A stretch of DNA of 64,000 bases from Phymatolithon calcareum (taxonomy: Eukaryota; Rhodophyta; Florideophyceae; Hapalidiales), in assembly GCA_977006965.1 (NCBI GenBank), contig OZ345367.1, positions 496,001 to 560,000 on the forward strand, given 5' to 3'. The first letter of the stretch is position 1; every line of letters begins with the position of its first letter. The translations under genes and the position numbers were made by a program. The notes beneath the pieces are model-generated. The model saw only the letters and a list, made by a program, of their open reading frames with translations. It made no database searches and was not told the DNA's origin. Positions 22,165 to 32,572 of this stretch are shown here, one piece after another.

Positions 22165-23365
22165 TCATTCTCTTACGTGGAGAACCACCGGTAGATTGTT
22201 CGAATCAGTTGGTATCTCGAGCGATCTTCCCTCTTCTTCCTTTGCCCATAACTCAATTATTTCTTTTCGTCGCTCTTTCTTAGACACTGAGCCCTCCTCC
22301 GCTTTATCGAGAGCTTGCTGCAGATCTTCATATTTCTTGAGGCATTCTATGTCCTTGGTTGCCTCCTTCATGTTTTCATCTCTCCCAGAATACTCATGTG
22401 ACTCATCGAGGCGCTTCTTTTGTCTCACCAGACTCACAGAAAACCTTTCTGCTTGGTGTCTTCTCCTCATGGCTGGTGGTTCTAGTCGGCACGGAACTCG
22501 CATTCTACCATGGCGGAGCTGGGCATATGTCTCAAACACATACTTGAAGAATAAACCTTCTGCAGATTCGATTGCTGATTGAAATCGCTTTGTCAGTGGC
22601 GTCACGTGGAGTGCATACTCCCACTTTGGCAAAATAAGCGACTTGAAGACACATTGACTCAAATATCCCGCAGTTTGTGTATACACCCCACTGCATTTCG
22701 TACTCTTGATAACACTATGTCGTCTGTTACGCATTTGCAGTTCATGCATATCCCGAGACACGAGAGGCTCCATGCTTGATGAAGAACTCTACCAGCAATG
22801 TGGAAGGCGTGTTTCGGAAGTCCGTTGTATTTAAGGATCTCGCTCTTTCCTGGCTTTGTGTTTCAGCTCATACCATTTTCCTTCGCCCAGGTCGTCGCTA
22901 TATCAAGCAGCTTCTGCATTCCGTCTCCATCCGTAGATTGCAGCTGGACATCGTAAGCGAACAGTTGCGCTGGATTATCAGACACGTCTCTGGGGACCTT
23001 GGAGACCGCTTCCGCGAATGTGTCCATGAAGATATTGTACAGGGACGGGCTCAGTGGGGACCCTTGAGGTACTCCTCGAACGATAATACACCATGCTCTT
23101 GTATCATCGCCTGCTGACGTAACCCACGTGGGTTTCAGAAGATATGCTACCATCCTTGTTATTTCGTCGGGTAGCTTCTGCTCGAGTCTTTTCATGAGGA
23201 TGTCTCGTGGCATCCTTACATATGCTGCAGAGAGGTCAAGAACCGCCAGAAAAGGATGTCCATCTTTCATGGCACATTTTGCACGGAGTATCGCAATAGA
23301 TGTGCTCGTGTCTTTTCGGAAACCCTGCTGGGCACTGTTAAAGCGGTAGTGTTCCCTTATGTATG
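22165..23365 (-). pseudogene. Reverse transcriptase remnant of a second non-LTR family
   Basis: On the minus strand 23345-22863 reads SAQQGFRKDTSTSIAILRAK, then FLAVLDLSAAYVRMPRDIL (first catalytic block), then VRGVPQGSPLSPSLYNIFMD, and LFAYDVQLQ where FADD/YADD is expected. The DD pair is replaced, so catalysis is lost. The thumb region follows in another frame at 22773-22165 (LPKWEYALHVTPLTKR, RMRVPCRLEPPAMRRRHQAERF), then a lysine/glutamate-rich extension. The family differs from the RT at 2.4-4 kb. The remnant ends abruptly near 23365, where a plus-strand RNase H fragment begins. Confidence 0.75.
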
Positions 23366-23375
23366 AGTCGAGTCA

Positions 23376-23690
23376 ACGGACAACCGCGGATGATTGGTGA
23401 ATCTATGGAATCTTATGGAACGGTTAGTTTCACACGAGGTTCACATAGAGTGTGTTTGGATACCGAGTCACTGTGGCGTCGGGAAGAATGAGGCCGCTGA
23501 TGAGCTCGCGCGGTGGGGAATATTGGAATCGAGTCTGGTGTTGCGTCAAGCGATACCTCTCACTTTGGAAGCGACGCGAACCATTGTCAATCCGTCCTGT
23601 AGAAGCAAACCACTGACCCTACCTACGCTCCCGAAAGATCTGCACATCTTGCAGAGACATGCAGAGGTGATACTGCACCAGTTCATTGTG
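23376..23690 (+). pseudogene. RNase H fragment related to the element at 2.1-5.4 kb
   Basis: The frame reads NLWNLMERLVSHEVHIECVW, then IPSHCGVGKNEAADELARWG, then IPLTLEATRTIV and LTLPTLPKDLHILQ. It aligns, with many identical bases, to 5046-5360 of the first non-LTR element. Only the last RNase H motif and the C-terminal tail are present. It is joined head to head with an RT fragment of a different family. Confidence 0.75.
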
Positions 23691-24074
23691 AATTGCTGTT
23701 CCATTGTGAAAGCACCCCGCTCTACGACCCATTGCGCAAGATGTGCTCTTATGGCGTCACGGAGGCAATGGAGCCCCTAATTGTCCACCTAATTGTCCAC
23801 TGTTATAGTCGGGCTGCTTCTCGACTGCAAGTCATCGGAAGAGTGCGTGGTAAAACAGTATAAGACCAAAGCATTGGAATTATTTACTTATTTTTATTCT
23901 TTTCTCGGCGCAATGTCGAGAATAAATATCAAGCTGTTGAGCGCAGAAGCAATAAATTATTGTATTCAAGTTCAGTGAGGAATAAATAACTGGTTGTCCC
24001 CAATTATTGGATCCCTCTAGCTACTTTCTGTCACAATAGCACTGACGTCTTCGATTCCCCACGCACCCGAATTA

Positions 24075-25960
24075 TCATGAGGGAACATCTGCTTCTCGAG
24101 CTTGCAGAAATAACGTGTACTCAGAATCAGAGGAAATAACGCTTTTGCGACGCTTCAATGCGCGCTCGGCTAGCGATAGTAAACTGTCATCAACAGTCAA
24201 ACTCACAGTACAGACAATCTTCTTCAATTTCTCGGTAGCAGATAGCTCAGCTGCTAATATCGCAGAAACGCGTTTCCCCATAATTTTCACAATTCCGGAC
24301 TCGCATTCAGGGTGATGGATGATTGCCGCCATGGAGCCTAAGCTGACAGAAAGTTGTGGGAACTCTTCTATCACCGTATCGAAAAATACCCAGGCGTCCG
24401 CCATCGATATGTCATCATTTTGGAGAGCCTTGGTAATTGTGTCGAATGAAGTGAAATGTGGGGTTGTTAAACGCACAAGTTGGCAAACTGGCTGTGGTCG
24501 GGTGGTCCCCTGGCGAACACCAAGGGCGCCGCGAAGAGGCGACCTTTGTAGAAAAAGAATTGGATCAAAGGATGACTTAGCAGTATGAGAAATGGATTAA
24601 TGGAGATTTCTGGAAGCCGCTTCAAGGCCTCCCTGTACTTATTACAGTGTAAGCAGCGCAATGTAAGCATTTGTAAGCTGTAAACAGCGGTTCTAGTGTT
24701 TGCCCGTGGTGATCCTTCATGGTGTAAGTATGCATCGAAATCTACGGTACTCTAATGACTGTAATGCTATCTGTAAGTGCTTGCTCTAAATGCAAGCTGG
24801 AATGAAAATTTGAAGGGAGCTAGTCTTATAGGAAATGGAGAGTATGATAGTGTCGTTAGAAGCCACATGAACTCGTCTCATAACGACTCCACTTATTAGT
24901 TTTGGCGAGTGCTTAACGTTAGAGCATCGACCTGTCAATATTCTGCTACGGTAGAAACTCTTTGGTAGCCATACAGTGCTTGATCATTTGCGCTGTCGAT
25001 GACCATCGTGTCACATTGCTTCGCTAGGCACGTAAGTGCGTAAAGTTCCGGAGTTTTGCTGCTGGTATAGGGTACGATAGCTTATGTTTGATTGTTCTGA
25101 CGTTCTCAATAATGGCTTGGTGTTCGTGTATCATGTCCTTCATGGCCAAATTTAAACGGTGGCTCGCACAACCAACAAAATTTACACCACATAAGTGCGC
25201 CAGCAACTTGTTCATCGAGCAGTTGTCGTCGATGAGTACAACAACATTCGATAGCGATTTTTCGAACACACTTTGTACGAACTTGAGAAATTCGTCGTGA
25301 TTAGCCGCGCTCTGTCCTTCTTCGACTTCGAAAGAAAAAAACCCAACAAATACTTCTCGTAACCGTATTTCGTAATAGCGAGAAGGTAGCGAATATCGCG
25401 ACATAGTGAGTATCATCAGCGGTCCAATCGTCAAAAACGAGAGCAAAGTTCGATGGACGAAGATGTGAGAGTTTCGATTCGACACTTTTCGTGAGGGCAT
25501 CGAGGAACTTCATGACGGTCATGTAGCTCATCGAATCAAATCGACAAGCAGCAGTGTAAATAGGGTTATCGGCTACAGTAAACGGCAGTATGCCTTTGAT
25601 GATAATCTCTAGCCAGCCGTGGGTCTGCAACGCTTTGCGAGGATAAAACAGAGAGACAGGCTTCGAAACTTGCGAGGTATTTGTGGTCGAAATATTCTCA
25701 GCGCATAAAGCGTTCAGTTCGCTTGGATGCTCGGATTGAACGTGACTTACAAAATTTTTGTAACCCCGTCCAGAATCTTTCCGTCGCGTTCCACACTTGC
25801 AAGTTCACACAGCAGAGTCGGGATCCGACTGCGTGAAAAACTCATCGCGAACACGCTTACCGACAACTCGCGGCATCTTGGCTGCTGCCAAACGGTGCTC
25901 GCCTGGTCCACAGTTCTCGCTGTACTTCAATAACCGGTTCGAAAAAATGAGGAGTCCGCA
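24075..25960 (-). pseudogene. Degenerate hAT-family transposase
   Basis: On the minus strand, 25630-25301 reads HGWLEIIIKGILPFTVADNP then LSHLRPSNFALVFDDWTADD and HYVAIFATFSL, the first catalytic aspartate region of hAT proteins. Then 25500-25024 gives LIDDNCSMNKLLAHLCGVNF and GCASHRLNLAM, the second conserved block. A BED-like zinc-finger remnant (HVQSEHPSELNALC) lies near 25700-25750. The C-terminal dimerisation-type part appears at 24476-24075. The gap between about 24480 and 25020 contains no matching sequence and is either an insertion or decayed. Multiple frame changes make it inactive. Confidence 0.65.
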
Positions 25961-26001
25961 ACCAACGCGTCATGCGCTATCGATGACCAACATGTCACAT
26001 T
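24989..26001. repeat. 29-bp direct repeats flanking about 1 kb
   Basis: TGCGCTGTCGATGACCATCG at 24989 onward and TGCGCTATCGATGACCAACA at 25973 onward continue into GTCACATT in both copies, matching at 26 of 29 positions. They bracket the N-terminal half of the hAT remnant. They may be internal element repeats or the relic of a rearrangement. Confidence 0.6.
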
Positions 26002-26202
26002 ACTCTTCAAGAATACGTAGACTCAGTCGGGCGTTCTCTAGTGAATAATGCTTCCAAATAAATACAATAATTATCGCAACCACGACGATCTCAATAAATA
26101 CAATAAATATGTGTGACTCAGGAATAAATTATCGGAACAATAATTTAATTAATTACAATAGCAGTTATTTTTTCCAATGCTTTGGTATAAGATATGTGCA
26201 GG

Positions 26203-26266
26203 GAAATATCTTTAGAGATATTCCAATGTTTGAACAATGAGAAGTTGCTCTAGGGTAAGTTCTGGC
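26203..26266 (+). repeat. Short repeat shared with the 3' tail of the non-LTR element
   Basis: TTTGAACAATGAGAAGTTGC then TCTAGGGTAAGTTCTGGC here matches 5389-5432 (TTTGAACAATGAGAACTTGC and the same continuation). Weaker similarity extends upstream through GAGATA(C/T)TCCAAT. It ends a few bases before the proposed LTR at 26272. Confidence 0.65.
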
Positions 26267-26271
26267 CTTTT

Positions 26272-27028
26272 TGTCGCGCCCGCTGTTATGGCGCTGTCCC
26301 AAAGCGGTCGCTTTTTCCTCTTGCGACTGTACGCCGCGCAACCTGGTTCGCGATAGTCATGCTGCTCGTGGTAAGTGATCTGATAGGCCATACGGGCACG
26401 TGTTTCTCGTGTGTCTATAAGCTACATCGCTGTCTTTTGTGTAGGTTGTAGTCTATACGGTAGTTACTTCCTTCCTCTGAGTAAAGGAAGGTGGGATTTC
26501 TTTGTATTTCGGCCCGAAAGCTCGGCTCGAAGCACGCTCAACTTCGCCTACACGGCCCTTCGACCACGCGGAGTCGGAGTTCTTCCCACCCTTCTTGTTT
26601 GCAACCTTCGTCTTGCAAGCCGTCACAGAGACAACCGCGCTCAAGTTCCCCTTTTTCCGTTCTGGTGTGTTCGTCTCAAGGTTGACGGTCAAGCCAAGGT
26701 CGGCGACGGAAGATGGCGTCATCCCAACTCTTGACCGCAACCGTTTCGCCGCACAAGCCAGTTCGGTGACATTTGCGCTCAAGGTCCCCGTCCACTTTTC
26801 GCGCGCCTGTCTCAAGGTCGACGACCAAGCCAAGGTCGTCGCCGGACGACGACGTCGACGTCTACATGCTTACTCTGTCTGGTGTCTCCTATCTATTGGG
26901 GGTTTTGTTGGCTTGTCTTTCTTCCTCCTCGTTCTGTCCAGTATCTCCCGCTCTTTTCCTCTCTCTCTCCTCTCCTGGGCTTTTTCTCTCCCATGTGATG
27001 TCGGGTTCTTTTGGAGCCTGGCGCTACA
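26272..27028 (+). mobile_element. Diverged third LTR of the solo-LTR family
   Basis: It begins TGTCGCGCC (compare TGTGGCGCC) and ends CCTGGCGCTACA, the same 3' tip as copy 2. The middle matches copy 1 clearly: AGTAAAGGAAGGTGGGATTT, CCTACACGGCCCTTCGACCA, and the GACCAAGCCAAGGTCG stretch. A roughly 140-bp segment is duplicated inside it (about 26629 and 26769). I find no matching 5-bp duplication: the right flank is GTCCA and the left is CTTTT. Coding that resembles the end of an integrase follows immediately. Confidence 0.6.
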
Positions 27029-27031
27029 GTC

Positions 27032-27170
27032 CAAGCGGAATGCTCACTATGAGGGACCCCTTACTGTTTTGCGAATGAAGCGGGATGGCACATATATCCT
27101 CAAGAAGAAGCTTGGTTTGTTGAAAAGAACTATTCCTACTGATCAACTGAAGCTTGTCACTACTCCTATC
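27032..27170 (+). pseudogene. C-terminal integrase fragment (Ty3/gypsy type)
   Basis: Directly after the third LTR the frame reads NAHYEGPLTVLRMKRDGTYI then LKKKLGLLKRTIPTDQLKLV. The pattern YEGP.TV......GTY.L......R..P..QLKLV is that of the segment after the integrase core in gypsy pol proteins. Nothing else of that pol is adjacent. It may be the interrupted target of the LTR insertion or a deletion product. Confidence 0.5.
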
Positions 27171-27230
27171 TTTCATTTGGGATACGTGAGCTCGCTCACT
27201 TTTTCAGCATTCATGAAGTATCATACATGA

Positions 27231-28290
27231 CCTTTCTAGTATTTCAAGTGTAAAAAGATGCCGCAGCGGAGAATTTTGTATCATAGTTTGTCAGTTGAAG
27301 CGGTTCACTTCGTCTTTCGTTTCAGTCTATTTCGCTAATACTGCTGGACGCCTTCCGCAAAGTTTCAGGGAGGATGTTTTTCTTTCGAGATATTATACAA
27401 CGGAATATCAATTTTCACTTTTACTTGCGTTTGATTCACATGCAGTATATTGAGAACTCTACACGTGAGACTAAGAAAAGAACGGATCATCGCCAGAAAC
27501 AAAACTGCAAAATGAGTTACTTCAACGTTTGGAAAAGCCAGGAAATTGCGCCAAGGTAGGAATCTGTTGCTAATTTCGATATCGTTCATGTTATCAAGAA
27601 TTTCTGGCAGACGGTCAGACCCACACAAAGGGAAAAAATTCCAACAAGAAACTCTATCTCTGAGGGGGTGATGCTGTGAAATCATGCAAGCAAGCAGGCC
27701 AAGTTGGGTGCTTATCTTGTTGCCGAACAGCATGTACTTCGTGTGATGTTCTCTCACAATCATGCAATTCACCTCTTTCGCGTCTATTGTGAAGATTTGT
27801 CATGGTCTCCCAGTACAGCTGTTATGCGATTTGGAACCATATGTGGATTTCCACGGAAGTATGCATGTTTCCCAATTATTGTGTACCCTCATCGCACTAG
27901 TGCTGAAAGCTCAGGGTATAGCAAAGGAGTAAAAAAAGCGGACACTAGGTCGGGCCGTTGTAAACGTGTAGCCAAGTATCTGATTGTATCTTTACAATGT
28001 TATTTCCTCTCCTTTGCAGCATGCCACAACTTCTGGTGCTTTTACTTTTTGAATAGAAAAACGATCTTCCTCGTTTTTTATACACTATGCATGGTTTCAT
28101 TAAATATAACGGGGATTATCGTCTACGGCAATATAAGGCATACCGTATTTCTTCCGCGATACGTACGTAAATACGTACTGGAAGTTCTATGGAATGTCTC
28201 CCAGACTCATGAACGTTACTTTGCGCCAGTCACACGGACGTTTCGCTTGTGGCCACACGTAGAATTTCTATAAATTCATGCACTGCAGTG
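27231..28290. other. Stretch without a supported gene
   Basis: A 189-codon open frame (27704-28273 plus, with hydrophobic segments such as FYFLNRKTIFLVFYTLCMVS) overlaps a 135-codon minus frame (27365-27772). Neither resembles a known family, and the plus frame lacks a convincing context. I leave both unannotated. Confidence 0.35.
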
Positions 28291-28299
28291 GAATTTTGT

Positions 28300-28722
28300 G
28301 TAGAATGTCAACCACGATCCTTTTCTACACTGGTCATCTCACGTACTCCAGCTGGTGAAGACGCTATGACAGAAGAAGTTAAGCGCCTCAAGATGCGAGC
28401 CATCGTCGAGATGCTGATAACAAAGCACCCTGATGTCGTGTGCGATGTACGACCTAAGCAAGGAGGACCAGAGTGACGAAATGTCTTGCACTTTGAATAC
28501 GCGTGCTTCCTTGTCGACAACTGCAAGAAAGATGGGAAAGTCAAATTTGAGAAAGGAACGGGGTACACGAATGCATTCAAGCACTTGCTTGTTAATAAGA
28601 GCTGCTGGGGGTTAGAGACTGTTTGCAAAGCGATGAAAAAGTCTCGCAGTGATAAGGTTAAGGCTCGCATCGAAGAAGACGCCGAGCAGGTCTCGATTCA
28701 CGTTGTCGATGGAGTAGACTAG
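28300..28722 (+). pseudogene. N-terminal BED-like zinc-finger piece of a hAT-type protein
   Basis: The frame at 28486-28722 reads FEYACFLVDNCKKDGKVKFE then KGTGYTNAFKHLLVNKSC and ends with ARIEEDAEQ. The C...C...KG.G(Y/W)....H pattern is that of BED-like fingers at the start of hAT transposases. The region just upstream (28345-28476, RLKMRAIVEMLITKHPDVVCD) is in a different frame. The same motif order occurs inside the small element at 29308-30073, so the two are relatives. A Tc1/mariner element was inserted just after this piece. Confidence 0.5.
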
Positions 28723-29299
28723 TATACAATCCCCGAAATTAATAGAGCCCCACTTTGGCAAACCGTCAGGGCCACACGCATGGCGGGAATCGCGTTAAAG
28801 GACCGATGGTCCTTTAATCGTCTACTCATTGCTCTACGTACTAGCCCAAATATGGCTCGCTAGGTTTTTTTTAACTCGCAGTGTACGCCAAAATGTATGA
28901 TAGCCCCTTTTTTTCCCGCGCAACAATTTGGCCCCGGAAAACTTCATGCATCCGCCAAGCGGAAGTATATGGGATTCATAGAGCGCTCGGCGCCCTGTGG
29001 CCTTCTTTATATGCATGGCGACGTACCCACGTACGCTGTTCGAGTCACTCTGCCCCCAACCATGGGTCGCGGAGTGTCTCTGACGAAGGACGAGGAGGCG
29101 GTGATCCGGGCGCTCGACTCCAAAGGCTTGAGCAAGAGGGCCATTGCTTTGCAAGTGAAACGGTCCCGAAAAGCCGTCTCGAACTTTCTGAACAAGTTCC
29201 CTGGCCAATCTCGACGGAAAAAGGCGGGGAGGCCCCGAAAGCTGTCTGATCAGGCTGCTCGGGCAGTCATTCGGAAGGCTTCTGCTTCAACAATGACCG

Positions 29300-30081
29300 C
29301 TCGGGAGCAGGCATTGGGAGCAGTATATTGAATTGGCAGTATATTTTAGCATGGCTCTATTGCAGTAATATTGCGTGGCCTGTCTGTATTGGTTTACGTA
29401 TTGGTGGCTACAGAACGTCTGTATTGGTTACGTATTGGTGGCTACAGAGTAGATTCTTGGAACTATGAAGTACGTATTTTGAGAACGGCCGCGCCAGTGG
29501 CTCTGAAAGTAATGCAGTCCATTCACGTGTGCCATTTAGCTTATTTCCATTTTACAATTCTGTATATACTGATCAAGACTGTGAGCATTTCACCTTACGG
29601 TTGCAAACCTCTTTGTTCCTGCTACCATCATTTCTCGACCATGTCGCGAAAACCGAAGCCCGAGTTCGTTGTCAAAGCGCTCACGACAAAACGCGATGAT
29701 GCGTTCAAGATTCTGCCTTCTCGCGGGGAACGTGAATGTACTCCTACCAACGTTCGGCGCTTGGTCTATGCTTGTCCGCGTAATGAAAACTGCAAGAACA
29801 CCCCATCAGTTGTTACTTTCAATAAGGGATCTGGGTGGAGGAAATGCTCGGAGTGCAAGAGTAACAGAACAGGTGGAGGAAGATGCTGAAGAGCAGCATT
29901 TGTTGGCTTTGTGACCTGCCTTAGTTGCTTACTCTGTGTTCTATTGTAGTCATATTGGCTGCAGCAGTCGCTGCTTATTGCAGTAGTATTGGCATGCGGA
30001 GCTCTATTGCAATAAAAATTAGATCCTTGCCTCTTCCTTTCAATACAGAAAAATATACTGCTCCCAATCCCTGCTCGGGAG
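29300..30081 (+). mobile_element. Non-autonomous hAT-type element nested in the mariner element
   Basis: The element is 29308-30073 (766 bp). Its ends are CAGGCATTGGGAGCAGTATA on the left and, reverse-complemented, CAGGGATTGGGAGCAGTATA on the right, one mismatch in about 22 bp. An 8-bp duplication CTCGGGAG flanks it (29300-29307 and 30074-30081), the hAT signature. Removing one copy with the element rejoins the mariner coding sense. Inside is a fragment of a hAT N-terminal domain (about 29641-29889) and a tandem pair of about 34-bp units (29382-29416 and 29417-29449, GTCTGTATTGGTT...GCTACAGA), like hAT subterminal repeats. It has no transposase core, so it depends on another copy. Confidence 0.88.
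29641..29889 (+). pseudogene. hAT N-terminal (BED-like) fragment inside the nested element
   Basis: The frame from ATG 29641 encodes 82 residues with YACPRNENCKNTPSVVTFNK then GSGWRKCSECKS. This matches the order YAC...NCK...F.KG.G(Y/W) of the piece at 28486-28722. A neighbouring frame ends VEEDAEEQ, as the other piece ends IEEDAEQ, so a frameshift lies between. It is the truncated start of a hAT transposase and could at most encode a DNA-binding peptide. Confidence 0.45.
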
Positions 30082-31085
30082 CTCCGAGACATGTACAATT
30101 TACCCGTCGGAGTGCGTCGCGTACAGTAAGTCCTTAGCGATACTAAGTACTTGGAGTTTAGGCGAATGAAACGGGCTCCAAGCCTTACCCCTTGGCACAA
30201 GGATCAACGTGACAAGTGGGCCCGCCTTCGTCTTCGCCTGAGCCGCTCCCAGTGGACCAGGACAATCTTTTCTGATGAGAAGCGATTCTGTTTGGATGGT
30301 CCAGACGGTTTTGGGTACTATTGGGCCGACAAAAGGGTCCCTGAAGAATACTTTTCCCGTCGGCAGCAAGGCGGGGGAGGGGTTATGGTCTGGCGTTGTT
30401 TTTCGTGGCGCGGAAAGCCCGAACTAGTATTCGTACCGAACACAAAGAATGCGCAAAGGTACGTGCAGCTGCTTGAGAATCATCTGGAACCGTTTGCGGA
30501 ATCGTGCTACGGTGGGGACTGGAGTTTCCAGCAGGATAACGCGCCGGCGCACACAGCGAGGTACACAGATGAGTACTTCTTTGAAGCAGGGATCAGCCTT
30601 ATGACTTGGCCATCGCGTAGTCCCGATCTGAACCCAATAGAGAACCTGTGGGGCATCGTTGCGCGTGATGTTTACAAGGATTGTCGTCAGTTTGAGTACG
30701 AGGACGACCTCATCGAAGCGATTCAAGCATCCTGGGATCGTATCGGTCTGGAAACGCTTCGGAAGCTGATTGGTTCGATGCCGGACCGGTGCATGAAGGT
30801 TATCGAGAAGCGCGGTGGGTCTACTGGCTACTGAGCGTTGTTGTTTGGTGCGATAGGCTGAGAAAGATAAAGGTGGCGCTAACTTACTACGGACGTAAAA
30901 AACGTGCTATTCAAGCAAACTTGATTTACTGTTTGACTCCATGGGGGTTCACTAAATTAGGTTAGTCATTGCGTTGAAAAAGAAGGTTATACATGCAGTG
31001 CGACAAAAATAGTGGCGCCAGGAGTCACCATGGCTACAAGAGAGAACTCATGCCCAGGTGGGCTATATTAATTTCGGGGAGTGTA

Positions 31086-32572
31086 TGTACGGAAATTTGT
31101 ATTGGACCAAGCGAAGTAAAATGGTATTGAATTGTGTACTGGAACACGGATGCCAATACGTACCCGTTATATTTAATGGAAGCCTGGCACTATGTGACAG
31201 CCTTTCTGAATAGCAAAAGTTCATGTAGTGCTTTTTTGGTCACCAATTTTGTTCTCTTTTTCAAAGTCGTATTTTGACAAGTTGCGTTTCAGCGTCACGG
31301 TTTGCTGTCGGACTCCTAAGTTTTGCCACTCTTGTCGGAGACACCTGGAGGCCTCTTCTGCAGTTGGGTTGAAGCACCAGTTGTCCGTGTTTCACCTTGG
31401 GGAGGTTGAAAGTCGGTGACCAGTCTCCTCCGTTGTCATTCAGACAAAAGCGCTCCTGTAGTCTCATGGAAGAACGAACAAATAATATTATGGGGGAGAA
31501 AGGAAATTATCAAAATTGCAGAAACTGTTCGACACGTGGAATGAAAGGACAAGTAGACCACGAGATGCTTGACCGCGGCCGGGGGCATGTCTGCATGTAT
31601 CCTATACAGTATTCTATAAAGGGAAGTAGTGACCTTGGGAGTGGAATACTGTAGAATTGATCAATGGATACTGCAGCTGCAGCTTATTGATGGAACTGCG
31701 AAGGTCCAGAATTGGGCCTTGTGGGAGTCATGCGGATTTAATAAAGACCAGTGCCTTGGAAGGACGTTGCGCATAAAAATGGAGGAAGCTGCGTGTGCAC
31801 AGACTTTCTTAAATGTCGAAATTGTTTGCGCCATATTTATTCTGTAGTGGAAGCATGATTTAGACAGGGACGGGGGGTGCGACTGTTGAGCAAAAATCCA
31901 AAAGGTTGCTCCGGTTTCCATCTGCGTCGTTGTGGAGGCTGAGTTGTGCGGCGATGACCACATAGGCAGGATGCGTGGAAGAGAATATCAAAAGTATTGG
32001 TAGTCTAGGGGTGTTTGAGCGATAGTCACACGCATCTCCTCAGCGATCAACAGGCACACATACCCCTGTGCACACCCCTGTGCAGTTTGATTCGCCAGAT
32101 TGTGAGAGAAACAACAGTTGCCCAATTGGCGAAAACAACACAGCAATGGTTTTGCAACGGTGACAGTGTAAGGCGGGAGAGGTCAGGGGAATGTACGGTA
32201 GCACCTGGCAGGGCGGCGGTTACGAAGTGGTCTAGTTGGACGATGACAGAGGATCGAGCTCATGTACAGTACACTTTCTAATCAGAAATCAAATTATCGT
32301 CCCAGCGGAAAGATGGGAGGGGCCAGAGACTGCATTGTTCTGCTAATCATCATTTAGTGGGCGACAAATTGAATATGTGTCGGGGGTACAGGTGACACGG
32401 GTTGTTACAGTAGGAGAGCGGCGACGTTGCCTACAAAACGCAACGAGCGCACAAAAATTAAGACGACCCTAGGGAAATTCAGCTTCCAGTGACGGGCGGA
32501 CGCAAGAACCTTGACAGAGTACATTCTAGATAAGTTAAGCAGCTACTAAACCAATTACAGACAAAAGCGCAT
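31086..32572. other. Intergenic, no supported gene
   Basis: Short frames only (for example 31629-31847 plus, 72 codons). This is the 3' side of the Mpv17-like gene and the right flank of the mariner insertion. I see no repeat ends. Confidence 0.4.

Larger units (their letters stand above)
29062..30834 (+). pseudogene. Tc1/mariner transposase, split by an insertion and a stop
   Basis: The N-terminal part starts at ATG 29062 and has paired helix-turn-helix features (SLTKDEEAVIRALDSKGLSK, RSRKAVSNFLNKF) joined by a GRPRKLS basic hook. Coding is interrupted at 29307/29308 by the inserted element and resumes after 30073 in the same sense (RELRDMYNLPVGVRRV). A TAA at 30127-30129 follows, then the frame is open from about 30130 to 30834. 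The catalytic part is complete: TIFSDEKRF (first D), FQQDNAPAHTA (second D) and PDLNPIENLW (E), with 34 residues between the second D and E, which is DD34E. The protein would bind the TIRs and excise the element. It cannot be made whole here. Confidence 0.85.
28725..31085 (+). mobile_element. Tc1/mariner (DD34E) element, with TA duplication and a nested insert
   Basis: TIRs are at 28727-28750 and 31060-31083. Left reads CAATCCCCGAAATTAATAGA; right, reverse-complemented, reads CACTCCCCGAAATTAATATA; both continue into GCCC (22 of 24 match). TA flanks both ends (28725-28726 and 31084-31085). The element is 2357 bp, but 766 bp of that is a younger hAT-type insert at 29308-30073 plus its 8-bp duplication, so the original was about 1.58 kb, a normal Tc1 size. 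The transposase inside is disrupted. Confidence 0.9.

Noticed and set aside
26502-27230. 242-codon plus frame that reads through the third LTR into the integrase tail
   Set aside because: The first two thirds are LTR sequence; only the last about 45 codons look like protein from pol. It is not a single gene.
27704-28273. 189-codon plus frame with hydrophobic segments
   Set aside because: No recognisable family, an overlapping minus frame of similar quality, and placement inside a transposon region. Not enough to call a gene.
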